DNA of 64,000 nucleotides from Pyropia yezoensis (GCA_009829735.1 CM020619.1:5410083-5474082), one strand, 5' to 3'; shown: positions 1 to 11,262, counted from the stretch's first letter. Made by a program: numbers and translations. The notes: a model not told the origin generated them from the letters alone.

Positions 1-54
1 TCCTCTTGACCCACTTGGCCGAGGCTGCCGTTGTGAGCTTCCGACGGCCAGCTC

Positions 55-2007
55 CTACGGGCATTCGTTTCCCGCAGACTTGGCGTCCGAGTCTGAGGAC
101 GAAGGGGAAGACGACGAGTCCGAGGACGACGTGTCCGCCTCCTCCGCCGAGGGTGTGGCGACCGCCACCACCGGTCGAGGCCCACCCTCGCGGCGTGAAC
201 GTACTTCGTTCGCAGCCGACTTCTTACTCGCGTTCCTAACAAATTGTTGGATGCGTTTACTCAACTTGGGGCAATCATATGTCAAGTGTCCATCGGAGTT
301 GCAGTTCCAACACCGATTGTCAGTTCCCGGAGGGGTCTTCCCGACTGGGGAAGACGAAGAGGTACCTTGGGAAGTTCCCACGGCAGCTAGCATCCTTTCC
401 TTCCGGATTCGGCGCGCCTCTCTCAACTCTCTGGCCTAGCGCGCCTCCTCACGTTCCTTGGCCAACTCGGCCTGACGCTCCTGGCATTGTTCCTCCCGCA
501 ACTTGCGGTAGGCCTCGCCTCTGCGGTAGGCGAACCTAGCCAACTCGGCCAGGGTCGCCCGGGCAGTGTTATGCTCCCGGGTCTCCATCCGGACTGACCA
601 ATGGAGTCCCTCCACAACCCGACTCTTCATCACGGCTTGTGGATGAAGAAGCCCACAAAGATTGTTGAGCTTACGGACTCGCTCCGCAAAGGAGAACTCG
701 TCCTCAGCCTCGTCCTGATGGGCTTGCGTAAACTCCTCGACTTGAGAAGCCAACGCCGCTTCATCAACCATGGCTCTCAACAACCAGTTGACGAGCACCA
801 AGTAGGACGTCACCTCACCAGCGCCTCCACTTGAGGAGCTGGGCATGACGGACATAAGTTCTGTCCGCAGGTCGCCCTTCGTGAACTCCTGTAGCATATA
901 GAAAGCCATGCCTTCACTTATGGCATTGTCGTCACAGGCTTTTGTGAAACAACGTAGAATCTCAATGACACGGAGGGGGGGAGTTCCATCCCACTCCGCT
1001 TTGTGCCCAAAAGAGTGAAGTGCATTCTTCTTGGCACGGACCATGGCTCGGGCCTGGTCAGGACCATACGCCACCGACTTGTTGCGGAGGGCGTAGGTCT
1101 CACAATCAAAGATCCTCTGGTAGACCGGGTTGGCTACCTGGATCTTGGGCGGCACCTCACGTTGAGGGAACAGCCGCAGTGGCACTGGGGTTAGTAGACC
1201 CTCAGTGCCTGTAGTCTGGCGCGGCGAGCTTGGTATAGCCGCCGGCGTTCCCGGGGGAAACTCCCCCGTGAAGGGCGTACGCCCCACTCAGTATGGTGTG
1301 GCTCCCTCGTTGGGAGTCACAGGTGTCGCCCCCTGTTCAGAGCGACCCGAGATAGGCGTGAGGAGGGATTCCCCCTGCGCCTGCGGGCTCGAAAGCCCCG
1401 ATCCGGTCTGGACATTAAAGCCATCGGGCAAACTCGCCACAATCTGATTCAGAATAGTATTCGTCATCGTGACCACCAGGTCCGGCAAAGTCTGCCGCAA
1501 CACATTGGTCGCCTCCCGACGGACAGTTTCCGCGAGGAGTGGATTGTCGACTCCAGTTGAGTCTCGGTCCGCCTCCGGGAGTCCACCTGAGGGGTAACCA
1601 CGATCCTCAGGGGTCTCAACCGGGGGCATGGGCGCGAGCCCATCGCCGACCAACGGAGGTCCGCCGTCCTCCGAAAGCCTAGTTGGCGACGGCTCCAAGC
1701 CAAAGTTGGCTCCAACCCGAGTGGAACCCGCGGGGACAGTCCTCACCCCTTGGGACGTTCCCGTTGAGTGTACCACACGGTGGCCAGACTTCGGCCCACC
1801 CACATCAGAAGTGTCACCCGAGCGATCTCCCGACTGAGTCGGGGTGGCCTGTTGCCCGCCCGCACTTCCAGTCCTGCTGGCTTGAGGGACCTCTAGTCCC
1901 TCTGCGACCCCAGGTCAACCCACCTGTGTCTCACCAGTATTCAAAGGCACTGAAGTACGTGCGTCACCCGTGTACTCCCTGGACGACGGGGGGTCCGAGC
2001 CAGCCAT
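55..2007 (-). pseudogene. Gag polyprotein of element D, three in-frame stops
   Basis: Ty3/gypsy capsid-nucleocapsid gene, normally a structural protein of the retrotransposon particle. The ATG at 2007 matches the gag ATG of copy A (40195). One frame runs to the stop at 55 but is interrupted by TGA at 1915-1917 (TTA in copy A), TGA at 1288-1290 (TCA in A) and TAG at 436-438 (CAG in A). The middle holds the capsid region with the EVTSYLxLVNWLLRA block. The C-terminal part has a CCHC zinc knuckle (C-x2-C-x4-H-x4-C, starting CWNC) and a Ser/Asp-rich tail. Unlike copy A it keeps the frame around 1090, where A has lost one base. Confidence 0.85.
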
Positions 2008-2110
2008 GCTGGCTAACGATCCGTATGACACGGTCCAGGTCCACCGTTCCTCTGAGACAGACGGCCCTCTGCACCCGGGGGCACCCGGAGGAAAATTTTA
2101 TTTTTGTACC

Positions 2111-2433
2111 CTGTGTGTGGGCCAGCAGTTTCTTGGTCGGGACGGGGAAGCGAGGCCAAGCCCCGCTGTTCCTCCCCTTATCCCCCCAGGGTCCCCTCAG
2201 AGTCTCGCCACTCAGAATCTCCCACCCAGGCACCTGCCCACCGGGCCACACGAGAATTCAAGACGATAAATGCAGAAAACCCTCAAATCCAAGTTGGATT
2301 TACTACTAAGCTAACTATCCCAAACTTAGGGAATATGGACCCAAATGCAGGGGGAGGAACGGATCAGGCTAGTGGCCTGCCGCCCTTTGCATGGCACGTG
2401 TTGCCCCCCTACCTGGGTGTCAATACTGCCACA
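2111..2433 (-). repeat. LTR of element D, 3'-truncated
   Basis: 323 bp matching the first two thirds of the 469-bp LTRs at 39607, 48515 and 50138. It starts TGTGGC. The last part of the LTR and the presumed primer binding site are missing: the sequence jumps from the LTR into the gag leader near 2111. Confidence 0.85.
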
Positions 2434-3975
2434 CTCGTCAGAACGAGAAATGACGATAGCATCGTCTAAATGTACGAGGCAGGTCTGCCACTTCACACCA
2501 GCCAGAATAAACTCCATAGCTCGCTGGAGCCTCGCTGGAGCGTTGCAGAGCCCAAAGGGCAGCCGCATGTAATGCCTTGTGCCCTTATGGCACGTAAATG
2601 CTGTCAGGTGCTTATCCTCTGGGGCGATAGGAATTTTCCATTATCCGGCGTTACAATCTAGGGTGCCAAACACCCTGGCCCCCCCTAGGGAGTGCAAGCA
2701 CTCATCTATTTTGGGGATGGAATATGCGTCCTTCACCGTGACGAGGTAAAGCCGCCGGTAGTCAACACAAAACCGGGGCGTACCGTCCGACTTCGGGACG
2801 ATTACCACAGGACTAGCCCACTCGCACTCGGCGGGTTCAATAACTTCCAGTTTTCGCATTCGTTCCATTCGTTCCCCTTCCAACTGGCTATGCTTGTGCC
2901 CCGCCTTGCAGAGATGTTGCCTTACCGGGGTCGCCCTGGGTTTTAAGCGGATAGGGTGCACGGTATTCTTGATGAGCACAAGAGTACCATCCCATAGGGA
3001 TTTGTACTTCTCCACCAGCTCCAAGAGCTGGTCACGTAGGGCTTCAGGGACCTCTCCTAGTTCTACCTCAGAATGGGCGCCCTCCTTCTTCTCGGCAGGG
3101 CCTTCGCTCAGCTTCTGCATCTCTTCTTGAGAGACACTCAGTATAGGTCCTTTATATGATGAGATTGACATCACCACTGTCCCAAAGGGGAGGCGGACCA
3201 TTCTTGGCGTAGGATTCATCATCTGCACGGTGTAAGGGGCGTCCCGGTTGAGCTCCGCGGGGCCGTTCGCCAGGTGAACACCATACTTGGAGGCGATACG
3301 GGGCTGCCCGGAAATAATCCTGTGGCCTTGGAAATCCCCTCGCACCTTCACGTTGGAGAAAACCCCAGGCTTCACCCTCAACGAGTAACACAAGGTGAGT
3401 TTCGCGGTCTTGACCTGAGGACAAGCGCACAGAGGCTTTCATTTAATGGGACCCGTTCCCACGTCCTCCGTATCCCGGAGAATCGGGACAACCATCTCTG
3501 TCTTGAGGGTCACCGTCTGGTCCTCACAGGAGATGGTTGTTACTTTGGTATCACCGAATGAATTTCCTAATATGACGGGTACCGCTATATTGTCGACTAC
3601 TCCAAAGCAGATTTAGGAGACTTGGGCGCCCACGTGTACGCCCAAGTGCACAGTTCCTCTGATGGGGAGCCACCCCCCCTTCAGGTCAAGGTACACTATG
3701 TTCTCCAGCTCCCATAGGGGCTGGAGCCTCATTTTCCTCGGGAGCAAGGAACTTCGAATCAGGGAGGGCCCGCTGCCAGTATCCAGGACAGCGTGCAAAG
3801 CATGCTCTAACCCTTCAGTTGCAATCAAGTGTACAGCCAGCTGAAAGCTGGATGAGGGCATAAACGCGCAAAAAATAGTTTCCGGTTTCACCCCCTGAGG
3901 GAGTGCCAAAAATGCAGGATTCTTCGTCGGGGGGCGGCGCAAAATCCTCTTAGGCCCCCCCATATCTGGGGACAT
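2434..3975 (-). pseudogene. Protease and reverse transcriptase of gypsy element G
   Basis: Start of the pol polyprotein of an older Ty3/gypsy element. The ATG at 3975 lies 30 bp after the gag stop and in another frame. A retropepsin motif VLDTGSGPSLI is near 3800, followed by the linker and the RT fingers/palm (FCVDYRRL, LPFGLCNAPA). The catalytic YxDD box reads HLDD. The frame is open from 3975 to 2434 except for TAA at 3613-3615, TGA at 3439-3441 and TAA at 2641-2643; the last replaces the Tyr of the usual NAGYW motif. RT stops just after the active site because element D is inserted at 2433. RNase H and integrase are not in the window. Confidence 0.85.
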
Positions 3976-4004
3976 AGTGGGAGAATCTCTAGGGGGACCG
4001 CCCC

Positions 4005-5729
4005 TTACGCGTTTCCCGAATATGAAGAATCAGAGGAGCTCCCCTTGGGGGAGCTCGGTCGATTTACCTTCCCATTTGGGGAGGGCGTGACCGCAGCAAT
4101 CGCCCCGTCAGTTCGGGCGGAGTCTCGGGCCTCCTTGCGCTCCGCGCGCGCCTTGGCCATCTGTGCTCGAGTCGCCTCCGCGAGGTGAGGACAATTCGAC
4201 ATCCAATGAAAGGTACTATTGCAGACGTGGTAGGGGAAGAGCTCCCGCTTCCCGTCCGTCCATCTTGACTCCCAAGAGGGTCGATAGTCCTTGCGGGAAG
4301 AGCCAGAGGCCTCCCCCACCTCCTGGGGTGACGACGTCACAGGCGCCAGAGCCCGATGCGCCACGCGGCGAGCGTTACGCTCCGCGTCTTCTTTCGCCAT
4401 TAACTCCTTGGCGGCGGCTTGAACCCGCCGCCGGAAATCCCCTGCCCGTTGGGCATACTGTACCACTAGCTCAATAGGAGCATGAAGGTGGTCAGCTACG
4501 TAGTTCCGTACCTCGTGCCGAGTTTCCCACCAAGTGCTCTGCATAAAGCGGGCTCGGACCTGACCCGAGGTTTGTATATACCCACACTTCGCGTGGAGTT
4601 CCATGAGGCGGCGGTGAAGCGCCGTCTCCGTCTCATCCTCCTCGTGGGAGGCACCATTGAAAATGGCCTCCTGTTCTTTCAGGAGATGCTCATGTGCGTA
4701 CGCGCGCAGAAGCCAGTTCACCAGTTCCAAATAGGAGGTCACATCCCCAGTGCGCCGGCCGTCATCGACGGACGGGCGAATTCGATAAAGATCCCTCTTC
4801 AAGGGATCCTTAGTAAATTCCGGGAGGAGGAGCAAAGCTCGCCCCTCTGAGAGACCATTATCAGTTGTCGCTCTTACGAAGCGGTTGAGAAATTCGAAGA
4901 CTCCCAGAGGAGGGTCTCCCCCCCATTCACAATCGCGACCAAATATACTGGTCAGGTCCTTTCGCTTCCTACCCAGGCCCTGGGCCTCGGCTCCCGATGG
5001 TCGGTCGTCCTTGTTCTTGAGAGCATACGTCTCACAGTCCAGAAGGCTCGCATCACGGTCGTCTGCTGGAATGATCTTGAGGGGAATAACCCGTAGGGGG
5101 ACTCTCCCCGGTCCCGTTTGAGCGGAAACCGCTCGGACTACAGGTCGCGGGCGCCGACGGCGCTCCGGCGGCGAAGCCTCCCCTCCGGAATAATCCGAAG
5201 TCGACTCAGATGATGCACTGGGCTGCCGGCCACGCTGGCGCTCCCGCTTCTGCACACTTCGCTCCACCAAACTCAATTGTTGGTTGAGCGGAGTCAGCAG
5301 GCCGCTATCAGCCTCCACCATCGCTTTCTTCCATTCCTTCGAAGGCCTATCCGATCCAGGGGCCATAAACACTCGAGGTGTCTCCTTGATAGACGATGCC
5401 CCCGTGAGGGGAGCAGGAGGGGTGGGCGTTCCCTCAGAATCCACCCCCGCAAAGGGGAGCATCCCAGGAAAATTGCCGAAGCCATTTAAGTGCCCTCCCT
5501 CGCGCTGCCCGCGCGACTGGGAATACGGTTCGCCCGATGGGCCTTCCGAACCGATTTCCAGGGGGGGTAGCCGGGCGATCACCCTACGGGTGTCCAGGTC
5601 ATCAACTCGAGCCTTTTGGGCGCGCGGAGGAGCAGCGCCTCCAATCGCGCTCTCCTTCGTCACGCGTGAACCGCCCTCCAGGACTCCCGTCTCCCCCTGA
5701 GGGGGATTCTGTACGTTATCAGACACCAC
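4005..5729 (-). CDS. Gag polyprotein of gypsy element G
   Basis: Uninterrupted 574-codon ORF. It is a diverged relative of the gag of elements A and D: the DCETYALKNK and DVTSYLELVNWLLRA blocks are shared. The N-terminal third is Pro/Gly/Ser-rich, followed by the capsid region, a basic stretch and a single zinc-knuckle-like motif near residue 497. That motif has Tyr in place of the first Cys (Y-H-V-C-x4-H-x4-C), so metal binding may be weak or lost. The open frame starts at a GTG; an in-frame TAA lies just upstream and I see no ATG before about codon 122, so the true start is unclear. Confidence 0.8.
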   Translation of the reverse strand: MVSDNVQNPPQGETGVLEGGSRVTKESAIGGAAPPRAQKARVDDLDTRRVIARLPPLEIGSEGPSGEPYSQSRGQREGGHLNGFGNFPGMLPFAGVDSEGTPTPPAPLTGASSIKETPRVFMAPGSDRPSKEWKKAMVEADSGLLTPLNQQLSLVERSVQKRERQRGRQPSASSESTSDYSGGEASPPERRRRPRPVVRAVSAQTGPGRVPLRVIPLKIIPADDRDASLLDCETYALKNKDDRPSGAEAQGLGRKRKDLTSIFGRDCEWGGDPPLGVFEFLNRFVRATTDNGLSEGRALLLLPEFTKDPLKRDLYRIRPSVDDGRRTGDVTSYLELVNWLLRAYAHEHLLKEQEAIFNGASHEEDETETALHRRLMELHAKCGYIQTSGQVRARFMQSTWWETRHEVRNYVADHLHAPIELVVQYAQRAGDFRRRVQAAAKELMAKEDAERNARRVAHRALAPVTSSPQEVGEASGSSRKDYRPSWESRWTDGKRELFPYHVCNSTFHWMSNCPHLAEATRAQMAKARAERKEARDSARTDGAIAAVTPSPNGKVNRPSSPKGSSSDSSYSGNA

Positions 5730-6480
5730 TACAACCGCGTTCCCTTAGGCAAGACAGAGCGCAACCACAGAAAGAGTCCGAAGAAGGGGCAGACACCTTT
5801 GGCCAGAAGGAACCTAGTCCCCTCACCCGCTGATCCATCAAATGTAGTGGTTTTACATACCTTAGCCGCGTAGCACCCAGAACACACAGAGAAGCAACTC
5901 TCCAAGACCGCGGGGAGACAGGAAAGATACCGAACCGCCGACCGCCTGGGTGGTTCACGCAGGGACCCGCGACCAGGACGACAGTGTTCAAGCACACGCA
6001 AGTCTGTTTTTTTCGAAGGGGGAAGCAACGCGCACCCCCACGCACACTCTTACCCTCTCTCACCCGCACCCAGCGACCCTCCACACCGGTCCACGTGCGG
6101 GCCAATCAAAACCCTCCAACATGTCCGGAGGGCCCCCTCCCCCGCGGATCATCCCTGCCAGCGGGGCAGGAATCTCCAAGGTACGGGGAAGAAGAGCCCC
6201 GCCGGACATCAGTGCCAACACTCAAGATCTCCCCAATCTCACAATCACGCAAAATACACAATCAGTATCCAAACCCGGAATGCATCCCATCACGGGTCAT
6301 TGACCAAAGGCCAATTCCGGTGAGGGGAAATTCCCATACACTGGGAATCCCAATATGGGCGCCAGAACCAGTGGAGACCCGGTCCCATCTCCATAGGAGG
6401 GGGCCAATCGGAAGCCAGTTAAATCCCGAGGGGCCAAATCGGCCCCGTTCTCCTCACTGAAGTCGATTCCATGTAGCTAG
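5730..6480 (-). other. Leader and probable 5' LTR region of element G
   Basis: Non-coding stretch upstream of the G gag. On the minus strand a TGGCGCCCA sequence near 6360 resembles the start of a retroelement primer binding site, which would put the 5' LTR at higher coordinates. No second LTR copy is in the window, so LTR ends cannot be fixed. 6481-7120 holds no gene I can support, apart from a 78-codon minus-strand open frame (6599-6835) of unknown status. Confidence 0.35.
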
Positions 6481-7120
6481 GCCCGCGGGATTCCGGCCCC
6501 GTTGCCAACGCTCTGTAAGACATCGAGTTGAAACTTTGTAGGATAGTTCAGCACCGGCGTACTGCTCCCTCTGGCAAGACTGCTTTATGCATGCAGCCTC
6601 ACGGGGGCCGCAAGGTGCCTATTTGTGCCCGTATCTCACGCAAAGCTCGCGATGACCGGTCTTCACTCGGTTGTCGCACAGAGATCGCAGCATCGAAGTT
6701 GGTGTAAGGCGGGGCCTCACTTTCAATTGCATCATCCCCCCACTCAATCGGCACCTGTGGATTGGGACGTGGTCGCCGTCTCCACGGGGTGCGTCTCTCC
6801 CCCTGGACACTCATTCCCTCGCCCTTACCCAACATCCCGGTGTGCGTCGCTGTCCGTCACCGCCTAGCGGTGGCTGGTTCGCAACGGGGGCCCTCACTCG
6901 TCACCGCGACCGTAATCGACCGCCGCCGACGGGTACCACCGTGACGGCAAAGAAGCGACGCTGCCGCCGGGAGCCAGCTGTTACGGACGATCTGATCGCA
7001 GTTCACCGGCCATCGGCCGACTCGCGGTACAAAGAACGGATCCAATCGTAAAGGTGTATGGCTACCTACAACACTGAAAAAAAGCGTCGCACTACAGGAG
7101 CACACAACCACAAGTCTCTA

Positions 7121-8530
7121 TCAACACTGCATAGCCTCGTCGTCACTTTCCGACCCATCCTCGCTCCCGCTGCCTACCTCCAGATCGCTGCACTCAAGAT
7201 CTGAGCCTATCTCGTCCGCAGCAGCTGCCGCTGTACGATAGAAGTTTTCCATCTTCTCTGCATGGTCCTCATAGCGCCCCCAAACCTCAGGCGTAATCCG
7301 CTCAAACTCCCGGTTAACGAGCTGCTGCAACCGGGCCAGCGAAAAGGTCGTATTCGCGCGCCGCAATGCCGCCTTCACGGTTCCCCCAACCATCTCGATG
7401 GGATTCAGTTCCGGATGCGCTACCGGCGAGATCAGAGTTGTGACGTCAACGCGCCGCGCTAGATCTTGCACCAGGAATCGCGAGGCAGGGCGGCTTTCGT
7501 CAGCTTCCGCTTTCAGTTCAGCTCGTGTGCGGTCAACGCGCCAATCGGTGCCGGCCCAAGCGGCAGGAATCGCGTCGTGCGCCTCAAGCCAATCAGCCAG
7601 TTGCGCCTTCCGCAATTTGGATGACGCAGGCCTCGTATCGTCCGTCAGGACCAGGTGATATGGCGCGCGGTCCACGACCAAAACATCTCCCTCAAGCTTT
7701 GGTAGAACTTCTGCTTCCAGCTACCGAAGCCAAACGTTTGAGTTCATCTCCCCGTGGTAGTCCCCAGTCGACTTCTGGCCGACGAATACCAACGAGGCTC
7801 CGTCAACCAATCCGGTCCTTCGTGAGCCGACGTGAGCAATGATGATTCGCTTGCCTGTCCCCGATGGGACGTTCAGCCGCGCCCGCAAGTTCCTGTCGTT
7901 CCACGCTCGCGTCGGAGTCATGTTTTTGTTCGCCCATGTCTCGTCAGTGTAGAAGATCGTCGTTCCGCTGTCTCGATAATCTTGATTCCGCTGCAGGTAC
8001 TGGTTCTGCTGGGCCACAATAGAAGCCTTCTCCCGAGCGACGTCATAGTGGTTGGGTCTGCGGGAGAATGTAAACCCCATATCTTGCATGCATCGACACA
8101 ACGTGGTGCGGGACCACGGGTAGGTGCCATCGGACCGCCCTGCGGCGCGCTCAGCCGCCAGGTACAACAGAGTTGAGTCCAGCGTGGGCACCGAGCGGTT
8201 CTAAAACTGCTTATAAATCGCCTCGCGGACCCTCACACGCTCCGCCGCAAGCACGCGGCGGCTGGTCGCCCGCCTCTCTGGCTCCCCTGCCGGCCGACGC
8301 GTAGCTTGATAGCTCTCCGAGCGCACGCGCTTGACAGTCCGCTTACTTACTCCTGGAGCTAAGCTGGTGCGCTCCACAGGGTTATTCAGCGCCCTGGATC
8401 GCCCGACGTCTCGCTCACGCTCGAAGAACGCCCGAACGTTCGACACGATCACTGCGCACTCCCTCGTGAGAGCGTATACCGCGCGGCCGCGCTTACGCGA
8501 GACAGCCTCAGCACCGCTCCCGCGAGGCAT
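7121..8530 (-). pseudogene. Tc1/IS630-type transposase with two in-frame TAG codons
   Basis: DDE-superfamily transposase for cut-and-paste transposition. A single frame runs from the ATG at 8530 to the stop at 7121, broken by TAG at 8201-8203 and 7721-7723. The N-terminal part is helix-turn-helix-like (KRTVKRVRSES). A second DNA-binding segment contains YPWSRTTLCRCMQDMGF. The catalytic core shows YTDETW (first Asp), VVDRAPYH (second Asp) and PELNPIE (Glu). The tail is Glu/Asp/Ser-rich. At 7721 family members commonly have Trp (TGG), consistent with a TGG to TAG change. Terminal inverted repeats could not be placed. Confidence 0.85.
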
Positions 8531-9112
8531 GCTGACGAAGAAAGGCAGCCAGCAGCCTCCCTCGGTCACCCGAGCTCCTTTGCCGCTGCATGGAAAGGCG
8601 CCCGGCGCGAGCTAAGGCGGTAGGTGATCCGGCAGAAGAAAAGGCGGGCAAAGAAACGGCACGGGATCACACAAGTAGCCCCCTCGAAGTGGCCCCCGTT
8701 CGCTCTTTGACTCATGAAGTTGACTATGCAACGCACGATTCTGCGCTCGACCTGCCGAGGACTTCTGCCTACATGTGCTATGAACGCTTCTTATGCGCTT
8801 CTCGTGATCTGAGCGTGCCCGCGACAGCCTGGACGGCCCCCCGCACCTCTTCGTACACGAACTGGGTCGGTGCCACTTCCGAATGGTCAATACTCACCTC
8901 GCCAGAGCGCTCTGAGTACAGCAATAAGTGAAAAAAATAAGGCTGGCAACTCATTGTTGGCACCTCGATGTACGGTCTAGGCATCGTGGAGCCGAGTAGA
9001 GTGGCTCAAAAGAAAGCCAGTGAGGAGCTCCATCGTATGGACTGAGAATAGCGTTCAGCTGTTTCGTCTTGACGAACTTATGCAGCGACAAAGTTGCCCG
9101 ATGGCCAGGGGC
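8531..9112. other. Intergenic, no supported gene
   Basis: Flank of the Tc1-like transposase. Short minus-strand open frames at 8612-8890 and 8778-8984 look weakly protein-like but match nothing I recognise and have no clear start. No RNA gene or long repeat is seen. Confidence 0.4.
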
Positions 9113-9400
9113 CTAAAAATATGGAATTGACTTGAGGACGGTGGGCACAGGGGTACGACGCGATCTCGACGAGGTCCCCCCACGTGGAGGGCCCATAGGG
9201 TCCCTACAATGGCAAAAAGCGAAATATTGACCCGCTGGGCCCAGTTGTGGGTGGGCTCGGTCAACCGCCGTCACAGTCCCATCCAGCATCTTAGAGTTGG
9301 CCAGAGAGCCGTACTTCCATAAGCCTTCAATAGGAGTTCTGATGTGCTTGGCCTTGGCATGCACGACCGCCCCGATGACCAGGCGTGGGTCGGGCGCCAT
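9113..9400 (-). CDS. Hypothetical small protein, 95 aa
   Basis: ORF from an ATG at 9400 to the stop at 9113. The first 50 residues look like a compact beta-rich domain (VIGAVVHAKAKHIRTP, LWKYGSLANSKM, DGTVTAV). This pattern resembles small domains that accompany transposases in algae and oomycetes, from general recollection. The C-terminal part is Arg/Pro-rich and may not be coding. The frame is open further upstream, but that part is low-quality sequence. Function unknown; possibly a transposon accessory fragment. Confidence 0.3.
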   Translation of the reverse strand: MAPDPRLVIGAVVHAKAKHIRTPIEGLWKYGSLANSKMLDGTVTAVDRAHPQLGPAGQYFAFCHCRDPMGPPRGGTSSRSRRTPVPTVLKSIPYF

Positions 9401-9898
9401 CGCGAATTCCAAGGAGTGCCGTACAGTTAGATGAGAGAGAGGGGGGAGTGGGGCGCAGGAAGGCGGGAGACGAAGACGGGAATGGGGCTTGGGATGCAAG
9501 GGACAAGGACAGGTGACACAGGAGCACCGGCAGTGGACTGGGAGGCACACAACAGAGTTTGTTGAGGAGATGCGCACTGCGCTGCCCCAGCCAAGCGTAC
9601 GCTGCACGGCGCACAGCCCAGGGGGTGCCCCTCCGGTAGTAGCGGTCTGGGGTACTCTGAAGAGAGCTTCTGGGCAGCCTATGACTGTTGACGCCAAGCG
9701 CGTTTGGGCGCCACAGCCATGGCGGGGGCTGGTCGGTGGCATCAGGGCAGCAGTGAGTTCCGGGAGTTTGCTAAGAAATGGGAGAAAGGTTGGGCCTGCC
9801 AGCGAGTCCCAAGAGTAACTACGCCGTGCTGAGTCCATTTCTGGGCTCAGAATCGTCGCCAGACCAGCGGTTCCCTGACAATGTTGGGTTAAAAAAAC

Positions 9899-9931
9899 GG
9901 ATCATATAATCCTCTTCGGATCATATGATCC
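9899..9931. repeat. Pair of 14-bp palindromes
   Basis: GGATCATATAATCC (9899-9912) and GGATCATATGATCC (9918-9931), separated by 5 bp. The second is a perfect palindrome and the two can also pair with each other. They may be the end of a small mobile element or a protein-binding site; nothing else supports a role. Confidence 0.5.
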
Positions 9932-10165
9932 GGTCGGGGGAATAGACACTAGTCGACTGATTTATTGTGGCTCATCGGCCGCTAATCAGCAATTCCTGCA
10001 CCCACCGGAGCTCGATTGCGCCGGACCTGTCGCTTGGACGTCACCAGGAAGCACGCTCTGGCCGCGTTGACGGGCGCCCACATCCGTCGTGGTCGGTCAA
10101 CATAATCCACCACAGACGGCGTCACGCTGCGTCACCCCCCTTCCCCATTGCCCACGTGCGCGGCG

Positions 10166-10189
10166 CCCCCCCCCCCCCCCCCCCCCCCC
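10166..10189. repeat. C24 homopolymer
   Basis: Uninterrupted run of 24 cytosines. Runs of 19 or more C or G recur in the window: 21709-21728, 23444-23464, 28024-28046, 36012-36030 and 37284-37303. They are prone to length errors in sequencing and to slippage in vivo. Confidence 0.95.
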
Positions 10190-10403
10190 GCCTGCTGCCC
10201 TTACGCAGCCTCTGCCGTCCAGTCGGGCGCGGCGACTCGCTGGCGGAGGCGCTCGGATACTGAGGCTGGTCAGAATACGTGGTCCCCCCAAGTATTTACC
10301 AGATGTTTGCAATAAAATTTTATCACTGAGACGATACATCAAGCCGGGGGACATCTCGTCCTTTCCAAGCCTGCTACACGATACAGTACCGCGTCACACT
10401 CTA

Positions 10404-10518
10404 GTGCTTCCTGTAAAAAATGGATGTTGACGGTACGTGAAGGTGATGAAAATCGCTGTCTGGACCAATGGATCCCACCGCTCACGTCCCTTCAACATCC
10501 ACGTTTTACAGGAAGCAC
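10404..10518. mobile_element. 115-bp MITE / foldback element
   Basis: The ends are inverted copies of each other over 37 nt, with 33 matches. The left end starts GTGCTTCCTGTAAAA and the right end closes TTTTACAGGAAGCAC. About 41 bp of unrelated sequence lies between. No coding capacity. Flanks are CTCTA on the left and AGTAAG on the right; no clean target-site duplication, though TA is near both ends. The size and structure fit a non-autonomous DNA transposon; the parent family is unknown. Confidence 0.75.
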
Positions 10519-10746
10519 AGTAAGGAAAGGGTTCTTGGAATGGGCGTTAGTACGTCTGTACCGTTCGTGACGCCGTCACATGCTCCCACCAATGGGGGCA
10601 ACGATACACGTACACGTACAGCAAGCGAGTGGACCTTGAAATGATGTTGGCGTCAGAGACACGAAGCGCACTCCCTGTCCCCCTCCACACGTGCTACATC
10701 AAGCCGCTAACCTGGCCTGGCCCTACGTCATCGAGCGCCTGCACCC

Positions 10747-11262
10747 TTAGCGGCCAAAACCGAAACCCGTTGGGCACGTCAGCCTCGACGGCTTGCCCAG
10801 CCCGTAGTAAAAGTGAAAGTTGCCTGGCACCCACACCGACGGATGGTAGAGGCGGACGAGGTCTTCAAGGATCTTGTCGGGCCGAACCGCCCCCTCCTCA
10901 AAGTAGTTGTTGGCGAGCCCGTTTGCCCACACCCGCCGCTGGTTGGACCACAACTGCCCACACCAGACACAGCGGAGCTTGGAAAAGACGTCGGCGGTGA
11001 GCTTGGGGTCATCCGGAAGCAGCTTGTCCAGCGTCAGCGCCCGTGAGCCCGGGTAGAGCCCCGTGTTGACCCACACCTCAGCGCTCCCAAACTGGCGCGC
11101 AATCTGCGTACATCAGCGCTCCCGACAGGCGGGTGCGCAGCGTCTTTCTGTCCGCCTGGTACCGGTGGTCCGCGTTGGCGTCGGCGAGGAAGCGGGCCGA
11201 GTACTCCTTTCCCCCGGCTGCGTCCAGACGCCCCCAAACGGGCAGCCCACCAGCGTCGACGG
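10747..11262 (-). pseudogene. ABC-type substrate-binding protein fragment
   Basis: C-terminal part of a TroA/periplasmic-binding-like protein, a family that binds iron complexes or similar ligands for ABC import. Motifs seen: EVWVNTGLYPGSRALTLD, a RRVWANGLANNYFEEG block and RPDKILEDLVRLYHP, which follow the usual family order. An upstream piece (LPVWGRLDAAGGKEYSARFL) is in a different frame, so about 1 nt is gained or lost near 11115. The 5' end is cut at about 11262, where it abuts copied sequence from another gene. No N-terminal lobe is present, so it cannot be functional. Confidence 0.6.

Larger units (their letters stand above)
1..2433 (-). mobile_element. Gypsy element D, 5' part (truncated LTR, leader, gag)
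   Basis: Minus-strand Ty3/gypsy copy entering the window from the left. It is the same family as element A at 39607-48984: the LTR, leader and gag align base by base. It begins at 2433 with TGTGGCAG, the LTR start seen in the other copies. The upstream flank is the reverse transcriptase of element G, whose reading frame stops aligning exactly there, so D inserted into G. Pol and the 3' LTR lie outside the window. The gag frame has three internal stops, so this copy is dead. Confidence 0.85.
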
